The notes under the pieces: generated by a model
Told to the model about the DNA's origin: nothing
Databases searched by the model: none
What the model saw: only the letters and a program-made list of their open reading frames with translations
Shown: positions 10,052 through 25,000 of the stretch, in pieces
Layout: each line of letters begins with the position of its first letter
Position numbering within the stretch: the stretch's first letter is position 1
Translations under genes and position numbers: made by a program
Origin: Asterias rubens
Lineage: Eukaryota; Echinodermata; Asteroidea; Forcipulatida; Asteriidae
Reading direction: 5' to 3'
Assembly: GCF_902459465.1 (NCBI RefSeq)
Contig: NC_047065.1
Location: 2,910,309 to 2,974,308 of the forward strand
DNA length: 64,000 nt

Positions 10052-13000
10052 ATGGCGGATTCGTATAACCCTTTTTATGTTGATGACGAGGAAGATGCAG
10101 TTGAAGACAGCATCGTGGCTGCCGTAGAGGCTCCTACAATTACTCAACAAGATGCAAAGACTGTGCCCGTTGTTGGTGGTAGCGATGAACCGGTCGGCAA
10201 GGCTGTAGTAGTGGCAGGCGGACCGGTACAACCGACTGAGCCAAGTTACGATGTGATTGCTACAAAATTGCTGAAGGTACGAAGAACAATGACAATGACT
10301 GACATTATTCTAATGATGTTATTGACCCTAGTGGATTTATGCAGGTGGTTCACGGTGGTTGGTTTATGCATGGAGGTGTATGCAATTCATGCTTCATTTA
10401 GTGTACTTTGACTTGATACTTTAATACCTATTTCTACCTCCATGTAAAAATGTAGGGATAACTTTCCGTATGGCGCCACCACTTTTTCACTCATTTTTAC
10501 AAAAAGGGATATATCAATCAGGTAAATTATATGCTATATTATTTTATTTCGAATGAAAAAGTGGTGGCGCCATACGGAAACTTTTCCAAATGTAGTTTAG
10601 TTAAAGGGAAGCCATAGTTTAGAAATTTTAGAAAATTGATCAATAAGGTCAAACTTCTAGTCCGTGGATCTCTTAATAATAGGCCTAACATGGTCATGAT
10701 GATAATTACATTTACTGTAAATTCACCTTGCCCTGGTTTGCTCCATTTTTCATATAACAACAATGGACTCAAAGTCAAGGGTTCACATTCTAGTGTTCTA
10801 GGAACTCATTGATTTCTTTGATTGATGAAATTTGCTTTGCTTTGTTGTCATGATTTTGACATTTTGTGTAATAATAATAATTCGTGGAGATCACTTGTCA
10901 GTTTTTTCATTTATAGACGTAATGATTTATTCAGTTTTTTGTTTTTTATAACACATGAGATACTCTTATTCCCTTTTTAGGATCGGATGGTATTGACAGC
11001 ATTGGAGCTGCACACCGAACTGATTGAAAGTGGCCGAGAGCTTCATCGACTCAGAGATTACTTCTCCAATCCTGGGAACTTTGAACGTCAAGATATCTCC
11101 TTACAGCAGCAACTGCGTAAGACGCACACTAAATGTCACTGAAAATTTAACATGTTGGCTAGTATGTATTGAAATATAAACCAAAAACATTGTGAGAGAA
11201 ACCTCTCTAGATCCTCGGCGTTGTCGACATTTATGCCCCTTTTCAAAACTTCGGCTTCAGGCTCCTTCCTCTCGTCCTTAGCCCTGAGCTTAGGTCAATC
11301 ATTTGTACGCCTAAATAAACATTTGTCTTTCTCCCTATATTTGCTCAGATCGGACATCTAGCGAGACCACTTTTGACTCATTGGATCTTGCAAGATATTC
11401 TGATGATGGCGTTAACCAATCGGACGACAAGTATGCCGTGCTTGAGTTTGAACTACGGAAAGCCAAGGATACCATCAAGTCACTCAGAGCGAATCTGACT
11501 GAGGCTGCAGGTTTGTAAATGGGAACGAGATTAATATTTGTAATTTTTTATCCTTTTGTTTTCCCAGTGTATACATGTCTGGAATTACCCGCACGCCACG
11601 GAGGCCTTGGTCTCTGTTGCCCTTGGTCTTGGCCTTGATGCCCCTCTAAAAGTTTCCAATTTACTTGAGATTTTCCAATGGAAGAGCCCTTCGGGAAATG
11701 AAAATGGCATTTCCCTTTCAAAGGTGGAATTCCGGGCCTGTGTATATTGCGTGTCTGTAACTTTTTAAAAGGTTTTTATTGGCAGACTGAACCTTTAGGT
11801 TTAAAGGAAAATTGAAATATTCCTCCGCAGTATTGTCTTCTCCATATCAATTTTGTTCTCTTTTGTGTGTAATTTTATTGACGTGTGGAGAGACATTAAA
11901 TAATAATGATAATAATAGTATTTTTTTTAAATATAGAAAGATAATTAGAAGCTTTTGACATTTCCGGAAAATGATGCATACTACCATAACAGATTTGTAA
12001 CCCCTGCATCAGCATTAGTTTGCTGTAATTTTTTGTGGATTTTTGGTTTAATTTGCGTCTTCGAACATCCTCGGATGGAGATGGGGCACAAGAAATGCAA
12101 TAAGTTATTATTATTGATTTTTGGTGTGTTTTTTTAGTCAGTTTCCCTTGTGGTTTATATTGATAAGTTGTTATTATTGTCATTGTTTTCTGTTTGTTTC
12201 CTCAGAAAGTGAAGTTCCTTCACCGATCCATACCAAGAAGACAGCAGAAGGAATCATAGCTGAGGTAAATGAGTTCGTGGAGTGTTCGATTTCCTCAAAA
12301 ATACTGACAACAATCCCAGAAGAACTGTCTATTGCTAGATTGAGCTTCTCTTTACCAACAATAATGAGGTCACTCAAAGAACATGTCTGCCCCCCATCAA
12401 CCAACTAATTCAACGCCACCACCCTGCCTTCTTTGGTCTTTTTTAGCCGACAACATCCTAGCTAAAAAATCTCTAAGCATCGCCATCAACTCCAGGGGAG
12501 GCCTAGGACCAGCTCCTGGCTGGAAGAGACCTAGAGGCCACCCTCGATCATCCTGGGCCCAACAACTTGGCCGGCCTTGCAAAATCGTCCACATGTAGCG
12601 TGAGCCTGTAGGACGTGGACACAGGAGATCGGCGCGACAGACCCTTGCTGTCTCTGCAATTGGTTGATTGATTGATTATCAATAAAAATATTGGATCAAA
12701 TCTATTTCTAGTTGGGCATTTCAAAGGCACCAAGGCAATGACCAAAGGGCATGGAGGCAATCGCCCTCGTTGCCTCCGTGAAGTATCAGGCCTGGACAAT
12801 CAAATGCACTTGACAAGTTTGCCTTATCTCTATTTCCTTGTTTTGATGGATTGTTTTTCTTTGTTTCAGGAGACTATGAAGCCTCTGGAGAGAAGAGCCC
12901 TTAATTATCTGACTAACGAGTTCTTACTACATCATGGGTACAGGTTGACCTCCATAACATTCTGTGATGAGAATGAAGAACAGGTTAGTGAACCAACAAA

Positions 13001-16000
13001 CCCAAATCCCACTATTAATGGGAATAACAGTGTGGGGTGGGTTTTCTCTGAATGGTATAATGACTGGGTTTGCTGGCTGGCCACTGTTGATGGACCGAGC
13101 CGAAATTAACAGTGGCCAGCCAGCAACTAATAAAGTCATAACCATGCGTTGATGACCTGAATGAAGAGCAGGTTAGTGAACCAACAAACCCAAATTCCAC
13201 TATTAATGGGAATAACAGTGTGGGGGTGGGTTTTCTCTGCATGGTATAAATGACTGGGTTTGCTGGCTGGCCACTGTTGATGGACCGAGCTGAAATTAAC
13301 AGTGGCCAGCCAGCAACTAATAAAGTCATAACCATGCATTGATGACCTGAATGAAGAGCAGGGCCCAATTTCATAGAGCTGCTTAAGCACAAAATTTTGC
13401 TTAAGCCAAAAAATCCTTGCTTAGTAAAATCAGATTACCAACCAAGACTCCGCTCACTTGTTATGCTAAGTAAACAACAGCTAAATACCAGTCACAGGGA
13501 ATGTATATGTCATGAAATTGTGGCCAGTAACATGTGTAAAATAGGCGAGCTATTTTCGTGCTTAAGCAAATTTTTTGCTCAAGCAGCTCTATGAAATTGG
13601 CCCCAGGTTAGTGGACCAACAAACCAGAATCCCTATCTATCCACTATTTACAGAATAACAGCGTGGGGAGCCAGTCTTCACTGCGTGTTAATGCCTTGAA
13701 TTTCATCTTTGTGAGGGCAAGGCCATTTTCATTTTTAAAAGGACACTTTCAATCTGTGAAAATTGGGAATCAATTGGTCAGCAAGTTGTAAGAGAATAAT
13801 GCAAGAAAAACACCCATGTTGCACAAATTTGTGTGCTTTCAGATGCATAATTAAAGGCTTCAGGCCTGAAGTCTTTCAGTATTTGAGTGAGAAATTACCT
13901 CTTTCTCAAAAACTGTGTTACTCAGCCATTTCTCACAATGTTTTATTATCAACAGCTCTACATTGCTCGTTACCAAGTTAGTTTTTCTGCTAACAATTAT
14001 TTTGAGTAATTACCAATGGTGTGCACTGCCTTTAATGACATAGCTGCTTATCCATCATTCATGTAACAGGATTTTGACGATTGGGACGACGTCGGTTTAA
14101 ATCGGTCCAGACCACCAGATCTCCTCCATTTATACCGTGACTATAATCGACATGTGATCCCAACTAAGGAGACAGCGGAGGTAGGATGTGGAGATGATAG
14201 CATCATTGAAGAGCAATCGGAAGAAGTGGAGGCGGACCTCGGAATGGCTATGGACGAGGAGAGACAGAAACTTGTAAGTAATGTCAATCTGGGCCAAGTT
14301 TCATAGGGCTTCTTAAGCAGATAAATATTGCTTAACAGTGTTCTGCTAAGCAGAAATGAGCAGGACACCAGTTACAAATTGTACTAATGACATAGTAGTT
14401 TGGATGGTTACCTTATTCTGGTAAGCGTAATTCTGTTTATGCTTACATGTAGCTACATTTTGTGCTTAAGCAGCTCTATGAAATTTCGCCCAGGTGATAA
14501 GAAGAGGGGAGATCAGGTAATTTATTTCAGGAGTGTTGTTTTTTTGAGCTGTTTTGACTTGTGTGATTTTTAATTTTTTTTTTATAGAAATTGTCCTCAC
14601 TGTATAAAATTTATTTGGATTAAAGTAAAACTTGAGTATGCAGAAAATATTTTGCGTCATCTGTGGAAGTTTTTACAAGGAAGGGATGAAAATTTAGTTA
14701 TATTAAAGACAAATTAAAACCATGCTCCACACAAACCTTCAAGTCTTTTATTCCGTTATTATTATTACTCTTTTTCTGTTGTATTTCAGGAAGACCAGGT
14801 TTCGCAACTACAGCAAGATCTGAGCAGTCAGTCCGAGGAGAACCAAACTCTGAGGGAACAATTACTGAAGACTCAACAGTGAGTATCAATCCATTTCCAG
14901 TACCTCAATTACTTCTACTATCTGTAAAAAAAAAAACTGGTTGCTCAGGGCACCTTTCATTACAGGGTGAGTCAAAAAGAAGTTGACCGGGATTGGTGAC
15001 TTTTTTCACATTTTTTTTCATTCATTTTGCAAAATGAGTACCGTGATTAAAATATACATCACTCTTAGGAATGATCAATTTCTTTCCTTTTTTTTTTCTT
15101 TCTAATAAGCAGGAGAGAGTGCTTGTTAAATATATTACACAGAGCTTTTTGAGTGTAATTTGTTTGTTTTGATAAAAAATCACCAATCCTGGTCAACTTC
15201 TGTACAGGGGTCCCCACCTTTGGAACAAACTCCATCCAGCTGTGTGCCAGTCGGCCTCAATGAGCAATTTGAAGACTGAACAGTTCAGAGCTAATAATTT
15301 GTTGATTGCTGTTTCTTTTTTCCGGGTGTCTAGGATGTGTGGGCTTTATCAAAACTCTGTGTTATTATTATTATTATTTCATATTACACACAAGAAGTAA
15401 TCTAGAACAATGAATAATAACAAAAGATTCTTCTATATACAGGGAGGTAGAATCCTTACAGATCCCAAAGACCTCAACTCCCAGTATTAGCCCTATCAAC
15501 ACACCACATAAATCTCATCACATCAATGGTAACATGGAGGCAGAATTCTCTTCAAAGGATGGGGATGGTGATTCAACTCCAAGGTAGGAACAAAACAATT
15601 TGATGAAAGTGGTGTTTAAAGCTTTGCATGCTGTCAAAAAAGAATAACTAAAAACAAAAATCAACAGTAAACTTGTGGGTATGCATTGAATTTCTTTTGT
15701 GTGGGAGTGTTGGCTTTGTACTCAGTGTGGAGGGAGTCATTTCCCACAATGTTTTGTACCATCAAAAGCTCTCCAATGCTCGTTACCTAGTCAGTTTTTA
15801 GCTTAATATTTGTTTTGAGTAATTACCAAACGTGTACTTTCCCTTTAAACAAGTTTGTTTTGTAAAAGCCTGAAACTAATAAGGAATCTTTTTTGTTATC
15901 AGAACGGCAGCTGAAGGGACCGAGGGCAATGAGTGTACAGATTTAGCCAGCAATCTCCCTGAGGAAGATTCAGATTCTCAGGGTCTCAAATCAACACCTG

Positions 16001-19000
16001 GGGAGGAGGATGAAACAGACGGACCAACGAAAGAAACACCAAGGTAACCAAGTGATCTGATGAGTCTTGAAACCTTTTGGCTGTTGCCAAGAATCCCATC
16101 TTAGCGAGCAACAATTGTTTTGTTATACCATGATAACATATTCCTCTTCTAAGGAGGCGTTCTGTTGTCATCCTCCAACATTATTACGACTGAGTACACA
16201 TTATTTAATAAGCAGAAGAATAGTTGTTTGAATGAGAACTAATTCTTCACTGTTCCCTCGAAGCCAGGGCTGTTTGTAATTGTACAAAGCACAGGAAATC
16301 GATCAACGGTTGGAACGAGCAGGGTACAAAAACCATATTCCTCTTCTAAGGAGGCGTTCTGTTGTCATCCTCCAACATTATTACGACTGAGTACACATTA
16401 TTTAATAAGCAGAAGAATAATTGTTTGAATGAGAACTAATTCTTCACTGTTCCGTCGAAGCCAGGGCTGTTTCTAATTGTACAAAGCACAGGAAATCGAT
16501 CAACGGTTGGAACGATCAGGGTACAAAAATCATGATACCCTGTGCGCTGTGCGTCATGCTTAGTGCACATCCTTAGCCATGCCACATGCGTCTTTGTATC
16601 ACATCACGTGATTGGTTCTCGACAAACAAAACTTCACAATTAGTTACCGTGGTATAACAAGATTCAATATCTAACCTAGTGATTCTTTCCTTTATAACAG
16701 TGAGATGACGCCATTCCAGCGTGCAATCCTTGAATCTGTCTTGCCAGTAACCGATACATCCCAGGCACGTCTTCGAGAAGAAGTGTCTCGAATTGCTGAG
16801 AATCAAGAAGGAGTTGTGGAGATGCTTGCAAGATGCTTGCCTCATATCGTACCCAATGTACTCATTGCTAAGAGAGAGGTAAGACGTGATTAACAAAATA
16901 TCTTTAAAGGGACTGGACACTATTGGTAACTACTCAAAATAATTGTCGGCTTATAACTTACTCGTTAACAAGCAATGGAGAGCTGTTGATAGTATAAAAC
17001 ATTGTGAGAAACGGCTCCCTCTGAAGTGACGTAGTTTTTGAGAAAGAGGTAACTATTCACTCAAATATTTAAAAAACTTCAGGCATGAAGCCTTTTTTAG
17101 CCATCTGAAAGCACACTTTGTGCAACAGGGGTGTTTTTCCCAAATTTGTTATTTTATGCATTTGTTGGGATACACCAAATGAGATTACTGGTCCTTTACA
17201 AATAGCAAAGGTGTCCAGCGCCTTTAATCTGTAATAGTAAGTACCAACACAAATTTATTTTTCTAGTAATACGAATTTGACCAAAATGTTGTTTCAAACA
17301 CCAATAAAATTGTATTGGGACTGTCGGTTATGTTTTTATGATTCTTTTAAAAAAAATTATACAGGAATTAGTTCCTTTGATTGTCAGTACCGTAACCCCA
17401 CACTCCGATCCTAATGAATTATTCATGATTGTTGTTTGTGTGTGTGTTTGTTTGTTTGTTTGCAGGAGCTAGTTCCTCTGATTGTGAGTACAGTCACCCC
17501 ACACTCCGATCCTAATGAATTATTCATGATTGTTGTTTGTTTGTTTGTTTGTTTGTTTGTTTGTTTGCAGGAGCTAGTTCCTCTGATCGTGAGTACCGTC
17601 ACCCTACACCCCGATCCCAACGAGAGAGATAAACTCTTAAATCTCCTCTTCAATCTCATCAAGAAACCGGACCAAGAGCAGAGGTAAAATATTAATTTCC
17701 TCAAAAAAAGAAGCGGACATGGATTTTAATCATAACAGTTTTAGTTTCAGAATAGCTTTTATATTAATAATCGTTTTTGGCCAAGTGACCAGCCGTCGAT
17801 TTCACCAAGCTCTTCCTAACTTAGGATTCATCTTAGGATTAGGATGAGTCCCAGCCTTGCACTGTAGCATGAAAACACTAAGATCAATCCTAAGTTAGGA
17901 CGAATTACTCGTCCTAACTCGAGATAGGATTAATCCTAGTGCTTTGTGAAATCGACGGCTGGTCACTCGGCCTTAAATCATTCCTTAAACCATCTCAGCT
18001 CCCTGGGGAGTATACAGCCTGTGCGACAAATGTGTAGCCCACTGAGCTAAATCAATCACAAGTAGCTTTAGAGTAAATTGTCAAAATAAAAAAAGTTACA
18101 AAAAGGGGATTTGTCCATGGGTACAAAAAGTTTGTTTGCAGTGAGTTATAGGATCTCAAATTGGTATTAATATGCGCCCTAAAACAGGCTTGTCCTAAAG
18201 AAGAAAGCGCAATATAATTTCAATATTTTTTTATGTTATTATCGTCAGGAATGTTATTTTGAGTGGCTGTGTAGCATTTGCTAAGCACGTTGGTCCAGAG
18301 AGAGCAGAAGCTGAACTCCTACCTCAATGCTGGGAACAAATTACTCATAAGTTTCAAGAGAGACGTCAGCTGGTGGCGGAATCATGTGGTGCTCTCGCTC
18401 CTTATCTACCGGTATTTATTATTTTCATTTCACTTCATTTAGTAATTCTGGTTGTGAAGCCAGTGACTCTCAGAAAAAGGGACTTTTAATCACTTGAACT
18501 TTGATAGTAGTTAAAACTGAGAAATCTCCAGAAATCCAAATATCTACCTCGCGGTAGAAGACTATATAGCAAGACAGTTCTCTAAAGAACAAAATCTACC
18601 TGGAAATTAGACACACACATGGTGTTAAACCCCAAACCAAATATATATTTATACCTCACTATATTAATCACTATACTATAAAATAATAAAAAATGGAGAG
18701 AAGACACGGAATGAAGATTCAGTTTTAGATGTCGGAGGAAAACCCCAGAGAATTATTCAAGTAGGGTCTATAGACCCAATAATCCAAATAGTCCCTCCAG
18801 TTGGATTTGAACCGGGGTCCCAGAGGTGAGATACCACTACACCAACCTGACCACCCTTCCTTGTTCTCTTTATCTGACTAAGATGGCTAATTGACCAAAG
18901 GGTGGCATGGTTGGCTTGTGCGTAAAGCACTCGCCTCACCAAGGTGACCCCGGTTCGATTCCCGGCCAGGGTCATATGTGAGTTGAGTTGTACGTTGGTT

Positions 19001-22000
19001 CTCTGCTGTGCCACAAGGGTTTTCCAGACCATCCGGTGTTTCTCCCTCGGGGAAAAATCAAACACTTTCGATCTTGGCTGTGCTCCGTGGTCATAAGGGG
19101 TTGATGTGGCTGGCAGCTAAATGCGCCCTTGCATGCCTGCTTCTCGAACACGCTGTAGCCGCGTCCTTCGCAATTCAGCTCTTAGCTGCGAGTAAGGATG
19201 ATTAGCCCCCCAAATTATTATCTTTTTATATATTTTGTATTATGATTCTGTTTGTGACAGAGAGAGATTCGAAGTTCCTTAGTGTTGTCTATGCTTCAGC
19301 AGCTCTTGCAAGATAAGACGGACTGCGTCAGGGAAGTTGCAGTCCGTAGTGTGGGTCTAGTCTTCGCTCTCACTGAAGACACGGACAAATATAATCAAGT
19401 GAGTTGTAGGATTGTTGATTGTTGACAAATACAAACACAATTTAAACCCCCTACTTGTTACAGATATTGGGTGTCTCATTAGAGCAGAGGCTTTTACTTT
19501 ATCTCAGAAGGAACTGATTGAGTTCAGGCTTGGAATTTTAGCCTTTCAGAAGGGCAAGGCCATTTTCGTTTTTGCAAAGGGCACTTCCATTGGAAAATCT
19601 TAAAGTCTTTGGGAATTGTTTGAAGGGGCACCAAGACCACGACCCAGGCATCAGAGGCCATGGCTTCTATGAAGCTCCAGGCCTGAAGTTTGTTATTTAT
19701 TGTGGCATGAATATTCTACAAGTTATAACGTTAACATTTAATGGTTAGCTGACCTGGATACTTTGCTCTGTTTTGAATTTTCTCCTGGTTTTTATTTTAA
19801 TCCATACAAAGGTGAATATTGAAAGGAACGCTAGTTAGGATGGTATCAGGTTTGTTTGTTTGTTTGTTTGTGTAAATGATCTTCCCCTCAAGGGAACTTG
19901 GCAAACTCCCACAAGGAGATATAAACACCAAGCTAGTCATTGTGAAATCAGCGATTAGTGTAGTAGGATTCGAATTCAAAACCTTGTAATTGCAAGTCAT
20001 GTAGTCTAACCACTATACCACAGTGATCTATCTGATAACATTGAATAAAAATGAGATCTTAATTTGTATGTTCCTTTCTGTCAGGGTCTGGAGCTGGTTT
20101 TATCAATGCTTGAAGATTCTTCAGAAGCAGTCTTAGTAGCAACAAGACAAGTATTCCTCCCAGCATTTGCATCTTGGGCTTTCAAACTTGGTCGTCTGGA
20201 ATCCAACCTCGTTACAGCCGTGTTGAAGAGGTTGGAACTTGCAGCCATTGTAAGCAAACAAATAAACCCTTCATTCATTCATTCATTTATTTATATATTT
20301 ATTTAAAACCCTTCATTCATTCATTCATTTATTTATATATTTATTTATTGAGCTAATCTATCACTGCATTCAACTTTGTTGGATGTCGAATATAATTCTT
20401 GTGTTTAATGCATCTTTCAGATTCTTGTAAAAATTGAACCTCTGTCCAGTTATTTAATTTGTATTCTTTTGGAACTGTACTTATTCTACTACAAGAGCTT
20501 CTTTCATTTTTATGGCCACAGATCTTTTTTCTTACACTGACCCCTTTTCTTTGGAATAGTCTTCCTGTGCATATTTGCCAGGCTAGTACTTTACAATGTT
20601 TTAAGTCTCTGTTAAAGACCCTGGACACTATTATTAGTAATTGTAAAAGACCAGTCTTCTCACTTGCTGTGTCTCAACATAATATGCATAAAATAACAAA
20701 CCTGTGAAAATTTGAGCTCAATCGGTCTTCGAAGTTGCGAGATAATAATGAACGAAAAAACACCCTTGCCACACGAAGTTGTGTGCGTTCAGATGCTTGA
20801 TTTCAAGACCTCAAATTCTAAACCTGAGGTCTCAAAATCAAATTAGTGGAAAATTACTTCTTTCTCGAAAACTACCTCATTTCAGAGGTAGCTGTTTCTC
20901 ACAATGTTTTATACTATCAACCTCTCCCCATTACTCATAATCAAGAAAGGTTTTATGATAATAATTATTTTGAGTAGTTACCAATAGTGTCCACTGCCTT
21001 TAAAGTTACCAATAGTGTCCACTGCCTTTAAAGACTCATTTGTTTGTAGCTGCTTTGCAATCTGCTTATTTGTAATTGTATCTTTCACTCATTGTTTTCT
21101 TTAATTGTTTTTTAATGCGCTTAGAGGCTTTTTGCGTTAGGTGCTTTACAAATGTTTTGAAACAGCAGTGTACCAGTTGAATTAGCCTACCAGATGACCA
21201 CATTAGTAATTTTCTAAAAAAAAATTTAACTTTACACAATGGCTTAAAAATTATTTTAAAAAATAAAAATAACCAGTGGATTTTGACTTTTATACTTGAA
21301 GGATCTTCAGCGAGCGAGTCGAGAGTTGTCCGTCGATGAGAGGAAGCTGCAGATGTTTAGCTGCACCTTACAGTGTCTGATCCCAGTACTCTACGCTTCA
21401 ATGTTACTCACGGCTCCCTTCAATAATCAACAAGAACTAACTCAAAATCAAGATCAAATACCTCCGTTAGAAGGTACTCAAGGTTTAGAAATATCAGGCA
21501 TGATATTCTTTCTTCTTAAGTCGGATTTCCGATCTTTTTTGTCCTTAGAAAAATCCGTAAAATTGTGATTAAATGGCTTGAAAAAATATATAGGCCTACC
21601 ATTCATTCATATGAACAAGTAGGTCAGGCCTTGTGTTAAAATATTATTGTCCCACTTTTCCATGGAGCAAAGATCATGCCTGAACTATGTCTTAGGGCCC
21701 ACGAGGCAACTTTTACAAACAACTTGGAGGCAACCAACTGCAAAATAATGGTTTTCCTTTTACCTCGCCGACTAACACGGTCGGCCATTTATGGGAGTCA
21801 AATTTTTGACTCCCATAAATGGCCGACCGTGTTAGTTTGCGCAGTAAAAGGAAAACCACGCAATTTCGAGGCAAACTTGTGTGGTTAATTGTATTCTACT
21901 TTTGAAACATCTGTCCAACCATATGCACTTTATAAAAAACGGTTACAAACGCTCAGTTATAGACCAACTCGTCCGATCCAAGGCAACGTGTTCCTTTAAG

Positions 22001-25000
22001 CATTTTTGCGGGTGATGTATTTTTTTCTACTGTACTTTATCATAGTTCACACAGAATTTCATGTTTCAGGCATGCAACTCTTCCGCAGATCCGCAGATTT
22101 CTGCCTTTCATAAAATAGAAACTTTGTTGTGTTTTATTTGCTTGTTGTGGAAGGGGATGCCGCGGGAACCGGGCGCTGTAAGGGCCCAAAACGTTGCTAG
22201 CTTTAATCTGTTCCACCAGATCAACAGGAAAATATAAGGTTATTGAAATTTGTTTGGGGGCTGAAGAGTTGCATGCCTGATACTTGGTAACTATATCTAA
22301 ATACTGTATCTCAGTGTATTTCATGCATTTCTTCCAATTTTGTTCATGTTTTAGGAACTCAGTTCCCCAAGCCGCTGTGCCCGCTCCATGATATGGCTGT
22401 CATTGTTGGAGATAAACAGAAACTAGCGGCTCTGGTCCATTGTTTCGAAGTCTACCTCAATCAAGGCAAATCATCTGAAACTTGGAGTAGTTACAACTGG
22501 GTCCTCAATGATTTGTAGGTCAATTTGTAGAAACATTCAGTTTGGTCAAATCGGGGTGTTTAAAAATGTTTCCATGATCTCTTCAGTTGTGTTCAGTATG
22601 ACAAAATGTCAAATCCGTTGTAAATGTTGTCTTTCTTACTTTATGATATTTACTGGTTAGAGACCATTGTTTTGCTTTGAATTGCCATTCCCATTATAGT
22701 TAGATGAGGTTTGCGTAGCACCATGTGGGAATCTCTTTTGAGTTGTGTTCGTTCTGAAAAGACCTGGGCCCAATTTCATAGAGCTGCTAAGCACGAAAAT
22801 TTGCTTAGCATAAAATTTCTTCCTTGATAACAACAGGATTACCAATTAAATTTCCATGTGATTTTTCAGGATAAGCAAACAACAGCTGATTACCAGTAAC
22901 AAGCAATTTGCAACAAATGGAAATTTGGTTGGTTATCCTGTTTTTATCAAGGAAGAAATTTCATGCTAAGCAACTTTTTGCGCTTAGCAGCTCTATGAAA
23001 TTGGGCCCTGGTAGTTTTCAGAAGAGATTTTCAAATGGTGTCATCGCAAACCTCACCTAATTATACTCCCACCAAAAGTTTCAAATCCTTCTCATTACCA
23101 TTTTAAACGAAATTAACTAAATATGTACAATTCGATACAATTTGTCCCTCTGGCAACAAGTTTTAATTTTAATAAATCGTAAATAACAATCATAGTTGGT
23201 TTGATAAAAGTAACACATAATAAATAACAAAATTATTATGATGAAATCTTTGATTGGCAGCATACCACGGTTGTTGGAGGTACTTGGCCGTCTTGAAGCT
23301 CTGCACAGAGACAGCGTCAAGTCAATGTCCAAACTATTTCTTCATATCTGTAGGACGTTTGGGAAGACCTTCACAGACACAAAGGTAAGTAAAGCGTCCC
23401 ATTGGAAACATCACCCCAAGTTTTTTGTAGAGAAGACAATGACGAAATTTCAGTTTTAGACGGTTGGGGAGAACCTATGCAGTCTGTTAGGGATTGAAAA
23501 CTCGATCCACATGGAAGGCCCTGGTCCAGAGAGCGGTCAGGTTGGTGTAGTGGTGTCTTGCTTTGCCTTCCACCTCTGCGACTCCTACTTAAAGGGAAGG
23601 TACACGTTTGGTAATCACTCAAAACAAATATTAACTTAAAAACTGACTTGGTAACGAGCATTGGAGAGCTGTTGATAGTATAAAACATTGTGGGAAACGA
23701 CTCCCTCTGAAGTAGCGTAGTTTTTGAGAAAGAGGTAATTTCTCACTAAAATAATAAAAGACTTCTAGCTAGAAGTCTTTTATTTTTATCTGAAAGCACA
23801 CAAATTCGTCGTCCAACAAGGGTGTTTTTTCTTTCATCATTTTCTGGCAACTCTGATTACCAGTTTAGCCCAAATTTTCACAGGCTTGTTATTTTATGGT
23901 TATGATGGGATACACCAAGTGAGAAGACTGGTCTTTTACAATTGCCAAACGTGTACCCTCCCTTTAAATCCCATCGGTGGCACTATGTGGATAGGGTTGT
24001 CAGTCCCTACCTGACTGCGTTGGTTTTCCCTGGAAACCTTCTCTAGGGTTTTCCTCCCACATCTAAAACTTCACCATCTTCTCTTCTCGTTTGGCTTTAA
24101 TAAGAATGTTGAGAATATAAAGCCAGAAGGTAGAGCAGGGACAGTTGTTGTACAGTACACAACAAGAATTGTTTTTCTAAATCTCCCTAAACCATCGTAA
24201 AGAAATATCGTAGGGCAATGCTAAATTATGCATCTTTTGTTTCAATATCAGATTAAACCCAAGTTTCAAGCAGTATTAAACATTCCAGATGGCCAGTCAG
24301 GTAAGCTATTTCAGGGTGTTTTTTCTTTCAATTTTCTGCTGCAACTTTTATGAGCAATTGAGCTCAAATTTTCACAGGTTTGTTATTTTAAATGTTTTTT
24401 TTTGACTATATTTGGATTATTGATATTTTGTCTTTCAGCTCTGAGATGTGAGAAATTGTTAACTATTTGTTAATTTATTGTTATTATATGTAGCATCAGT
24501 CTATAGAGTCACTACATGTTGTTGCTGTGGTTGTTCACCTTTATATGTTGTTGTTGTTGTTGATCTTGCAGATGCTTTGGTATTATCAGGTCAGATGCCA
24601 ATCAACCGATCTACCCTTCCCGTTTACTGCTCGGGAGTTCTAGTTAGTTATAATCGTGAAGATGATCGTAAGCAACTGTCCCAGTACCTTCAAGACTCTC
24701 TGATTACTCTAGCGTTGTGTGATGCTCCAATAGATAGCATCAGGATCTCATTCCTGGAACTACAGTGAGTCACAGCCTTCTTCTTCTTTTTAGGCCCCCA
24801 AAAGAGTTGGGGGGATTGCCCTATCCCGACCGACCATAAAAGTAGGAAAATCTCAGTCACGTGTTTTTTTATTTCTTTTTGGTTTTCACTTTTTTTTACT
24901 TAAGAATTTTGATTTCATGAATGTTTTACACTTACAACATGGTAGATACGGTTGTCCTTTGTTTAAAATATGACCATTTGTTTGAAATATTTGTTTTTGG

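Noticed and set aside
13015-13392. 125-codon minus-strand frame with repeated peptide
   Set aside because: Antisense of the 189 bp tandem duplication in RELCH intron 5; its repetition is the DNA repeat.
18895-18966. Possible tRNA gene (A and B boxes)
   Set aside because: Continues into a repeated body also found at 28467-28790, with no acceptor stem. It is a SINE head. The same reasoning applies at 25361, 29186, 39535, 40530 and 58250.
24478-24571. Upstream extension of RELCH exon 19
   Set aside because: The open frame extends left, but the TGTTGTTGTTGTTGATCTTGCAG acceptor at 24571 fits the phase of exon 18 and the family sequence.
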